NCBI GenBank assembly: GCA_030616935.1
Contig: JAUWWJ010000138.1
Coordinates: 1 to 5,454, forward strand
Length of the DNA: 5,454 bases
Direction: 5' to 3'
From: Planctomycetaceae bacterium
GTDB lineage: Bacteria; Planctomycetota; Planctomycetia; Pirellulales; UBA1268
Positions 1-5,454 of the stretch are shown piece after piece. Position 1 is the first letter of the stretch, and each line of letters starts with the position of its first letter. Below the pieces are notes generated by a model. That model had not been told where the DNA came from. It searched no databases and saw only the letters and a list, made by a program, of their open reading frames with translations. The translations under genes were made by a program, and so were the position numbers.

Positions 1-221
1 GAATTTATTCGAAATGAATTATCGCCTGTTTGCACACAAAAATCCTTCTAAGAGGCGTGGCTAGGTCGAATCCATTCATGCTACTGACTTTTACAAGATT
101 GCACTCAGTTTTGATTGCACGAATCCTAGTGGTGATTCAATATCTGTCAGCCCACGCCCATAAAGTAACAGCTGACTTATTAATCTGCTGGGCTGCTACT
201 CATTTCTTACGCTTGCCGTAC
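1..221. other. Gene-free left edge
   Basis: No coding region with a ribosome binding site or recognisable product was found on either strand here. It contains the stem-loop at 148-195 and a direct repeat of GATTGCAC at 97-104 and 113-120, offset by 16 bases. The repeat is too short to interpret. Confidence 0.5.
148..195 (-). terminator. Stem-loop downstream of the sulfatase gene, possible transcript end
   Basis: A perfect 7-bp inverted repeat (CAGCCCA at 148-154, TGGGCTG at 189-195) encloses a second, AT-rich stem (160-166 with 175-180, one bulged A) capped by a loop containing CAGCTG. It begins 26 bases after the sulfatase stop codon, where the end of the operon transcript would be expected. 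There is no T-run after it on the minus strand, so it is not a classical intrinsic terminator. It may be a 3'-end protecting hairpin, or chance. Confidence 0.3.
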
Positions 222-1727
222 TCAAATTTCTGGCTCTGGCATTGGAAACACTGAGTTGGCTGAGGTCTGTTGAAGTAAGACCCTAACGGCTGCGGCAACA
301 ATATCTGGTCGCTTTTCAGCTAGATCAACGGTCTCACCTGGATCAGTTGCCAAGTCATAGACTTCCCACGGAGTTTGCTCAACCTTTTTTCGCTTCAGGT
401 TCCTGCGTACTGCTTTCATGTCACCAAGCCGAACTGCCATCTGTCCTCCATATTCCGGAAAGGTCCATAGGAGTGGTGAAGGACGAGGATCGAGAGATTT
501 CTTTTTCGTTAAAAGATGCCACAAAGAAACACCGTCAAGATGGTCAGGTTTCTGAATTCCTACGATATCGCACACTGTCGGAAAAATATCTGGAAACCAC
601 GCCGGGGCATCAATACTTCGACCGGCCCCAACGTCTCCTGGAAGCCTAACGATGCACGGTACTCGTAAACCTCCCTCGTAGACACTTCCTTTGTAACCAC
701 GCAAGTTCAACGTACTGTCAAAGAAAGAGGCATCAACACCACCTATATGCAAGTTCGGCTCACCGCGACCCTCGTGTATGGTACCGTTGTCACTTGTGAA
801 AATTATGACGGTTCGGTCCATGAGGCCCGCTTTATTCACTGCTGTAACCACCCGCCCAACATGGTCATCGAGTTCAGCAATCATTGCTGCGTACCCAGCT
901 CGCGGCCGCGGATGTGGGAGATATGCATTCCCACCACGATATGGTGTGTCGTCCCAAGACTCCGGAAAGCGATTCACCGTTTCGATAGGTGGATGCATCG
1001 CAACATGTGGCTCGGTAAACGGACAGTAGAGAAAAAACGGTTTTTCAGCATGTTCGTGTATGAATTGTTCTGCCTCGGCAACAATTGGCCTCGATGCATA
1101 CGTCTCTGCAATCCAGTCTTCCATTCGAACTTCACCTTCGGGCTGTTTTTTATGGCCCGGAATCGGATGATCGTTCAGGTGTACTTTGTCAGCGTTCCGC
1201 CAGAGACTCTCGGGATAGAAACTATGTGCAACTGCCTGGCAGTTGTATCCAAAAAAAAGATCAAACCCTTGGGCATTTGGGTCGCCAGTACTACCAACAG
1301 GTCCAAGTCCCCACTTCCCCATTGCGCCGGTTGCATACCCAGCGTTTTGCAATAATTCAGGAAACGTAATCGTTTCAGGTCGAATGGGATATTGGCCCTC
1401 ATCAAATTCAGGAAAGGCTGTCTTCGCCTGCCGATTACCACGAATTTCAGCATGGCCTAAATGGAGGCCAGTCATAAGAACACATCTTGATGGCGCACAC
1501 ACTGGCGCACCAGAATAAAACTGGGTAAATCTTTGGCCAGAAACAGCAAGACGATCAATGTTTGGAGTCGGAATTTTTTGCTGACCGTAACAACCGAGCT
1601 CTCCCCACCCCAAGTCATCAGCAACAATAAGCACGACATTCGGTCTGGCAGCTACGCTTTGAGAGGCTGAAAAACTGGTTCCAGCACACAGTAACGTACA
1701 GAGCAACACACGACAGAAAAGTTTCAT
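222..1727 (-). CDS. Secreted type I (formylglycine-dependent) sulfatase, arylsulfatase family
   Basis: This 501-residue protein is predicted to hydrolyse sulfate esters, probably on a carbohydrate, outside the cytoplasm. Residues 1-27 form a Sec-type signal peptide (MKLFCRV, then a hydrophobic core), with likely cleavage after SVAA. No lipobox is seen. The alpha/beta sulfatase core follows: metal-binding D37-D38 in VADD; the FGly signature C77-A-P-S-R81, whose Cys is oxidised to formylglycine by a maturase in this family; GKWGLG at 137-142 with K138; PH at 240-241; metal-binding D313-N314 in TSDNG; and K346 with EGGLRVP at 351-357. The C-terminal end has the usual WEVYDLATDPGE segment (454-465). 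The reading frame extends 27 codons upstream to 1808. I chose the Met at 1727 because it starts the signal peptide and has AGGGAG six bases upstream. It is the last gene of the minus-strand run. The natural substrate cannot be read from sequence. Family assignment is firm; a role on a sulfated polysaccharide is inference. Confidence 0.93.
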   Translation of the reverse strand: MKLFCRVLLCTLLCAGTSFSASQSVAARPNVVLIVADDLGWGELGCYGQQKIPTPNIDRLAVSGQRFTQFYSGAPVCAPSRCVLMTGLHLGHAEIRGNRQAKTAFPEFDEGQYPIRPETITFPELLQNAGYATGAMGKWGLGPVGSTGDPNAQGFDLFFGYNCQAVAHSFYPESLWRNADKVHLNDHPIPGHKKQPEGEVRMEDWIAETYASRPIVAEAEQFIHEHAEKPFFLYCPFTEPHVAMHPPIETVNRFPESWDDTPYRGGNAYLPHPRPRAGYAAMIAELDDHVGRVVTAVNKAGLMDRTVIIFTSDNGTIHEGRGEPNLHIGGVDASFFDSTLNLRGYKGSVYEGGLRVPCIVRLPGDVGAGRSIDAPAWFPDIFPTVCDIVGIQKPDHLDGVSLWHLLTKKKSLDPRPSPLLWTFPEYGGQMAVRLGDMKAVRRNLKRKKVEQTPWEVYDLATDPGETVDLAEKRPDIVAAAVRVLLQQTSANSVFPMPEPEI

Positions 1728-1881
1728 TTGAGACTCCCTACCACAACACGGTTTATGAGTAATCAAAAAAAGAATACAGCAACGGAACTCATTTTTTAGT
1801 TCTTCCATTTCAAGACCTGACAGAAAAATATCTGAGCAAATACAGGCCGATTAGGAAAGTGCATGGACTAATGAATGAGTT
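1728..1881. other. Intergenic gap between the methyltransferase and sulfatase genes
   Basis: This 154-base gap holds the sulfatase ribosome binding site. A short GAACT/AGTTC dyad lies near 1787-1804 with an A/T loop, and a minus-strand run of seven T lies at 1766-1772, but they are too far apart to form a convincing terminator. No promoter boxes with good match and spacing were found. The gap is long enough for the sulfatase to have its own promoter. Confidence 0.4.
1734..1739 (-). promoter_or_regulatory. Shine-Dalgarno site of the sulfatase gene
   Basis: The minus strand reads AGGGAG, six bases before the ATG at 1727-1725. It decides the start: the longer in-frame candidate at 1808 would put Cys-rich residues ahead of the signal peptide. 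Confidence 0.75.
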
Positions 1882-3279
1882 CTAGAGGTTTTCTTTAGCC
1901 ACAGAACTTGACACTGGAACAAAACCAAGCCTTGCTGATGCTGGTAGGCGGTTATTGAGGCGTTCTTTGTTGCCACGAAGCCAACCAAGAGGATGGCCTC
2001 GCCATGTGGCAACAACCCAACCAAGTGGCCCAGCTGGAAGCGACAAGCCCTGGACAAAGTTTTGGGCTTCACGATCACTTAGTTCATACGTTTCGCAGGG
2101 CCTCCAATACTTATCCCTCCGCAAAGCAAGCGCATGTGACGGAAGCCAATGTTTAGCGGGGCGATAGGCGATTTCACTATGTCTTCCGCACGGCATCTCA
2201 AGACATCGCTCGATGTCCTTTGGCAATTCTGTCAAATGGTTCGCCTGTTGAATCCTATAACCACCACGCGTGCCACCAACAGTGTCTTCACCTACTACAA
2301 GAAGATCTTCTTTCATCTCCTTCTTACTTGAATATCTCTGATTTACGATCGGTTCCCCCATCAAACGCAAGCGAACGGCGTAAGCCCCTGCGCATCGATC
2401 ACGATGCGGATACAAGCGATATCCGCCTGGTGAACGTGGAGTCTGCCATGGTTGTAAATCAGCAACTGTTTCCACACACCAGCCATCATGTGTAGCAAGA
2501 AAAGTCTCGATGACATCTTCGTTTTCGTCTGGTGCAAACGTGCACGTGGAGTAAACGAGTCGGCCACCGGGTCGTACAAGTTGTGCCGCTGCTGAAACTA
2601 TCCGCTGTTGTCTCGCTGCAGAATGGGTCACTTGAGACTCTGTAAAAGCCGCAAAAGACTGCTTCCCCTTCCCAACGAGCATTTGGCCTGTGCAGGGAGC
2701 GTCAACAAGCACAGCATCAAACTGTTTTGCCCACTGGGGGTCCAACCGTTCAGGATCTTTTGATGTGATGCAGTAACGAGGAAAACCAACTCGTGCAAGA
2801 TTGAAATCAAGAGCTGGAAGTCGACCTCGAATTGGTTCGTTTGCCAACAGAAATCCACTACCTGGCCCTACCTGTTCAAGAATTGCTGAAGCCTTCCCGC
2901 CTGGGGCCGCACACACATCTGCAATCCACTCATGCGGCTGGACATCGAGAAGACGGAGAGCCAACATGGATCCTGCATCCTGAATAAAATATGCACCAGC
3001 TGCATGTTCAAGGAAGCGACCTGGCTGATATGTTTCACTACAAAAAAAACCTGCCGGATACCATGGCACTGACTCTGAAGAAAACGGAAGAGACCCTTCT
3101 TCCGCTGGCCCATGTGCTTGCGGCAACCGCATCCGAATGGCTTTTGGTGGTCGTGCTCGAAGTGCCTCTGCCAACACGACTTGTTCACTAGGAGAAAGCA
3201 CACCATCCAGATTCCCCAACGGGGGGACGACGCTGGCTTTCTGCTTGTGACGATGTTGCTTTTTTTGTTTTGACATCAT
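1882..3279 (-). CDS. rsmF: 16S rRNA (cytosine-C5)-methyltransferase, RsmF/NOL1-NOP2-Sun family
   Basis: This 465-residue cytoplasmic SAM-dependent enzyme is predicted to make m5C in 16S rRNA; E. coli RsmF modifies C1407. The N-terminus (3-14) is Lys/Gln/His-rich and probably disordered. The Rossmann domain begins near 95: AYFIQDAGSMLAL; SAM motif I DVCAAPGGKA at 121-130; NEP at 147-149; motif IV DAPCTG at 193-198, with C196 the product-release Cys (PCSG is more usual); and motif VI STCTF at 244-248, with C246 the catalytic nucleophile, followed by APDENEDVIETFL. After a linker (about 306-365), PSHALAL at 380-386 and GHPLGWLRGNKERLNN at 428-443 match the RsmF-type C-terminal RNA-binding region, which favours RsmF over RsmB. 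Length is close to E. coli RsmF (479). Two adjacent Met codons occur; the first has only a weak GAG six bases upstream. It starts 40 bases after the glycosidase-like gene ends, so co-transcription is likely. Exact target base is inferred. Confidence 0.87.
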   Translation of the reverse strand: MMSKQKKQHRHKQKASVVPPLGNLDGVLSPSEQVVLAEALRARPPKAIRMRLPQAHGPAEEGSLPFSSESVPWYPAGFFCSETYQPGRFLEHAAGAYFIQDAGSMLALRLLDVQPHEWIADVCAAPGGKASAILEQVGPGSGFLLANEPIRGRLPALDFNLARVGFPRYCITSKDPERLDPQWAKQFDAVLVDAPCTGQMLVGKGKQSFAAFTESQVTHSAARQQRIVSAAAQLVRPGGRLVYSTCTFAPDENEDVIETFLATHDGWCVETVADLQPWQTPRSPGGYRLYPHRDRCAGAYAVRLRLMGEPIVNQRYSSKKEMKEDLLVVGEDTVGGTRGGYRIQQANHLTELPKDIERCLEMPCGRHSEIAYRPAKHWLPSHALALRRDKYWRPCETYELSDREAQNFVQGLSLPAGPLGWVVATWRGHPLGWLRGNKERLNNRLPASARLGFVPVSSSVAKENL

Positions 3280-3319
3280 ACAGATCTCACAAAGGCAAGC
3301 ATCTTTCCGATCACATCGT

Positions 3320-5080
3320 CTAATCTTGAGTCACAGGAATAAAGTCGATGAGCGTGAATTGTTGAACCCCAACAACAGTCGCCGTTAGAACGCCATCTTC
3401 AACAATTTTCGGCTCTGAATTGATTGTTCTTCGATGGACATCAGATCCGTCTTCGACACTCATGTTTTTTGTAACAATCTTTACCTGATAAGCCTGACCA
3501 GGATGAAATCCCTCGCCCCGAAAGTCCTGTAGGCCTTTGCCCGTATTAGAATGTCGACCCGTTTGAATGGTGCTTGGAATTGAGACTTTTGTGAATGTCT
3601 TGCCATTTGCTCCCGATGCATAGATCAGCACACGAAAGGACTTTTCTGTGCGATTATACGAGGCAATACGGTATCGCTCATTCCCAGTAAATCCACTACC
3701 CGTGACAGCTATATCGTTACCAACTTCTCCCGCAACAGCATGACGAATGACCTCGTCGGGCCCTGCAGCAATCTGAGAAAACCATCGCCAGATGTAATAG
3801 TGAAGATGATTTGGATCAGGTGGGTTAATGTAATCATCAACCGTAAAAACATTGCCCTCCAGTGGTCGAATCTGAAAACCCTCGTCGTTTCCGGCAAGCC
3901 CAACTTTCTGAGTCACGATACCTGGACCACCGTCACTTGCTGCAATCACGAGTTCTGGCGCAATCTTTGCGATACGGCCATTGTAATCTCGCCGCTTTGT
4001 TAATCCCATTGCCCAGCCACTCGAATTATCTGACCAAGGAAGCTGAATCGTGTTAAGACCTCGCTCCATACACTTACCAATGATTGTGAGTGTGCGAGCA
4101 AAAGCATCCTGCTCGTTTTTGACGCCGTCTCCATTGACGTCGACTGCACTTCCACCATCATCCCATGAAACCCACGACTCAGCTGCAAGAACACTTTTGT
4201 GGTGATAGCCCGCTTTATCCAATTTGTTTCGAACGAGGTCGTAGTTCCCCCAAACAGAAGATACAAAACTGCCATCCATGCCGCCGTATCCATCATTCTG
4301 GTCCGACACGTTTACATTCAATGCATCAACAGACTTCATCAGATCATCACTTGCAACATAGCGGTCATAGAGTTCATTGACTCCACGGCCACCCTTTGCC
4401 GTGAGACCTTTCATCTGCCCACAGTTTTCGCATGGACTCATTCCCGATGTGGAAATAAGCACAGGTAATTTTGGAGACCGTTCATATTCCTGCCTCACAG
4501 CGCGAGCACCCTGAATGAAAACTTCATCGATCAAGAAATCAACATCGGCACCCTTCATCATTCCTTGATTGTTCACTTCATGAGACAGTTGATAGGAATC
4601 AACACGTCCCTTGAAATGTTTTGCAATACGGCTTATGAATGCCGGAAAAGCACCTCGCTGGGGGCGTTGACCGCCAGCCTCACCAGACTCAGAAGCCCAC
4701 GCCGGGCAATGAAAGAACACAAATTCTACTTTGATTCCACGTTTTTTACACGCGTCTACTGCTTGCTCCATTGATTGCAAATACCCAGACGGCTGGTTGA
4801 GATAGTCCGTATTTGCCTCAGTTGGCTCGAGTGCTGGCCACGCCATCCAGAACTGCACATAACTGCTGTCTTGGGCTATGACCGGGCGCTGCGCATCATA
4901 GGCGTTGTTGCCTGGACGACCTGCAAAAGGCTGCCAACGTACACCAACCTGCATGTGATCGGTTGTCCACACAGATTCGTTGTTCTTATTTTCACTTTCC
5001 TTCGCATGAAGGAAAGTCGTTGCTCCAGTCATTCCAAAAAGCACGCATACGAAAATCGAAATCCGTCGTAAAGAATACAT
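3320..5080 (-). CDS. Secreted putative glycoside hydrolase, clan GH-A-like barrel with C-terminal beta-rich region
   Basis: This 586-residue exported protein is not one I can place in a named family. Residues 1-26 form a signal peptide with likely cleavage after LHA. Residues about 43-380 follow a (beta/alpha)8 glycosidase pattern of the GH5/GH39/GH42 kind: FWMAWPALEPTEANTDY (77-93), like the W..lEP..g.y strand-2 region; VEFVFFHCPAWAS (118-130), like strand 3; HFKGRVDSYQLSHEVNN (155-171), where E168 is the candidate acid/base; DALNVNVSD (252-260); and SVLAAESWVSW (296-306), where E301 is the candidate nucleophile. GLNTIQLPWSD (341-351) fits strand 8. DVNGDGVKNEQD (314-325) is a calcium-loop match just after E301. 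C217-ENC-C220 could form a disulfide. Residues about 390-586 look beta-rich and may be accessory. The Met at 5080 was preferred over one at 5137 because it opens the signal peptide and has AAGGA upstream. A catalytically dead, binding-only role is possible. Fold confidence is moderate; substrate is unknown. Confidence 0.72.
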   Translation of the reverse strand: MYSLRRISIFVCVLFGMTGATTFLHAKESENKNNESVWTTDHMQVGVRWQPFAGRPGNNAYDAQRPVIAQDSSYVQFWMAWPALEPTEANTDYLNQPSGYLQSMEQAVDACKKRGIKVEFVFFHCPAWASESGEAGGQRPQRGAFPAFISRIAKHFKGRVDSYQLSHEVNNQGMMKGADVDFLIDEVFIQGARAVRQEYERSPKLPVLISTSGMSPCENCGQMKGLTAKGGRGVNELYDRYVASDDLMKSVDALNVNVSDQNDGYGGMDGSFVSSVWGNYDLVRNKLDKAGYHHKSVLAAESWVSWDDGGSAVDVNGDGVKNEQDAFARTLTIIGKCMERGLNTIQLPWSDNSSGWAMGLTKRRDYNGRIAKIAPELVIAASDGGPGIVTQKVGLAGNDEGFQIRPLEGNVFTVDDYINPPDPNHLHYYIWRWFSQIAAGPDEVIRHAVAGEVGNDIAVTGSGFTGNERYRIASYNRTEKSFRVLIYASGANGKTFTKVSIPSTIQTGRHSNTGKGLQDFRGEGFHPGQAYQVKIVTKNMSVEDGSDVHRRTINSEPKIVEDGVLTATVVGVQQFTLIDFIPVTQD

Positions 5081-5084
5081 AAGA

Positions 5085-5089
5085 TCCTT
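5085..5089 (-). promoter_or_regulatory. Shine-Dalgarno site of the glycosidase-like gene
   Basis: The minus strand reads AAGGA, four bases before the ATG at 5080-5078. The spacing is somewhat short, but no better site serves the in-frame Met codon at 5137, so it supports the later start that opens with the signal peptide. Confidence 0.6.
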
Positions 5090-5115
5090 AATAACTTGTT
5101 TGATAATGCCTGACA

Positions 5116-5159
5116 TGAGACACATACTGCTCACCAAAATAACGCTCGCCGCTGTCTCA
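5116..5159. repeat. Inverted repeat TGAGACA/TGTCTCA between crcB and the glycosidase-like gene
   Basis: A perfect 7-bp inverted repeat lies at 5116-5122 and 5153-5159, separated by 30 bases, within the 89-base gap between two minus-strand genes. No T-run follows on the minus strand, so a terminator is not supported. It could be an operator-like dyad or a chance match. Confidence 0.3.
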
Positions 5160-5169
5160 AAGATGCACT

Positions 5170-5454
5170 TTATCCGGCAAAGAATCGACCTGCAAAAAAC
5201 CCTACCCAGACAGCTGCCAAACCAGAGATCGTTGTTCCAACCATGTAAGCTCCGGCAAGGGCTGGCCTCCCCTCTTGAAACAACTCGTATGACTGAAATG
5301 CAAAACTCGAATACGTTGTAAATCCTCCAAGAAATCCAACCAACAATATTGTTTCAAGACCTGCGGGCACGTTCATCCGACCACGGCCGAAGGCTACAAT
5401 CAATCCAAACAGAAAACTACCGCACAGGTTGACCACAAAAGTTCCCCAAGGGAA
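5170..5454 (-). CDS. crcB: Fluoride ion channel CrcB/Fluc, C-terminal part (5' end beyond window)
   Basis: The 94 visible residues are the C-terminal three quarters or so of a small dual-topology membrane protein that lets fluoride leave the cytoplasm. The visible part opens with FPWGTFVVNLCGSFLFG (1-17), the conserved GT..vN..GsF..G segment; N9 matches the conserved pore Asn. Then LVGFLGGFTTYSSFAF (38-53) matches the GG[LF]TT[FY]S signature around the central sodium site and the pore phenylalanines. A last hydrophobic helix (about 67-88) ends at the TAA stop. A GTG at 5436 could be taken as a start, but FPWGTF just before it is conserved family sequence in frame, so the gene continues past 5454. 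Family members are usually about 120-130 residues. The gene is 89 bases upstream of the glycosidase-like gene on the same strand. Any fluoride riboswitch would lie outside the window. Confidence 0.9.
   Translation of the reverse strand, partial: FPWGTFVVNLCGSFLFGLIVAFGRGRMNVPAGLETILLVGFLGGFTTYSSFAFQSYELFQEGRPALAGAYMVGTTISGLAAVWVGFFAGRFFAG

Noticed and set aside
60..80. A tRNA T-arm-like string (GGTCGAATCC)
   Set aside because: One T of the usual GGTTCGAATCC is missing, the flanking bases do not form a 5-bp stem, and no acceptor or anticodon arm is found nearby.
30..254. Small plus-strand open frame at the left edge
   Set aside because: It starts at TTG without a ribosome binding site, overlaps the 3' end of the sulfatase gene and has no recognisable product.
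747..1355. A 202-codon open frame on the plus strand inside the sulfatase gene
   Set aside because: It is antisense to a well-supported enzyme, has no recognisable domain or good ribosome binding site, and its Cys/His/Arg-rich composition is typical of a reverse-strand shadow.
1766..1804. Intrinsic terminator after the methyltransferase gene
   Set aside because: The GAACT/AGTTC stem is only five base pairs and the T-run is over ten bases away from it.
1728..1808. N-terminal extension of the sulfatase to 1808
   Set aside because: It would put 27 residues ahead of a normal signal peptide, and the best Shine-Dalgarno site serves the Met at 1727.
5081..5137. N-terminal extension of the glycosidase-like protein to 5137
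   Set aside because: The Met at 5080 opens a typical signal peptide and has AAGGA just upstream; the extra 19 residues do not improve it.
5081..5169. Fluoride riboswitch associated with crcB
   Set aside because: This gap is downstream of crcB, and no fluoride riboswitch consensus is visible. The upstream region of crcB lies outside the window.

Overview
The window carries four protein-coding genes, all on the minus strand and closely packed. In the direction of transcription (high to low coordinates) they are: the C-terminal part of a CrcB/Fluc fluoride channel, which runs off the right edge; a secreted protein that looks like a clan GH-A glycoside hydrolase with a C-terminal beta-rich region; an RsmF-type 16S rRNA m5C methyltransferase; and a secreted type I (formylglycine) sulfatase. 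No rRNA, tRNA, CRISPR array, transposase or integrase could be supported. No gene-free stretch exceeds about 220 bases.

The organism is probably a planctomycete, perhaps a marine Pirellulaceae-like lineage. This is inferred from an exported FGly sulfatase of a type abundant in planctomycetes, next to an exported, poorly characterised glycosidase-like protein, and from an unbiased base composition (about half GC by eye). No marker gene settles it.

Layout: 1-221 holds no gene, but contains a GC-rich stem-loop (148-195) shortly after the sulfatase stop. 222-1727 is the sulfatase, with a strong Shine-Dalgarno sequence just upstream of the chosen start. 1728-1881 is an intergenic gap without a clear terminator. 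1882-3279 is the rRNA methyltransferase. 3280-3319 is a 40-base gap. 3320-5080 is the glycosidase-like protein. 5081-5169 is an 89-base gap with an imperfectly understood inverted repeat. 5170-5454 is the partial crcB.

Functionally, the sulfatase and the glycosidase-like protein both carry export signals and could act together on a sulfated polysaccharide outside the cytoplasm (inference from context). The methyltransferase between them and the fluoride channel upstream are housekeeping functions, so this is not a clear polysaccharide-utilisation locus. The most unusual item is the glycosidase-like protein. It has a candidate acid/base Glu in a His-Glu rather than Asn-Glu context, and a perfect dockerin/EF-hand-type calcium loop placed just after the candidate nucleophile, inside the presumed catalytic barrel.
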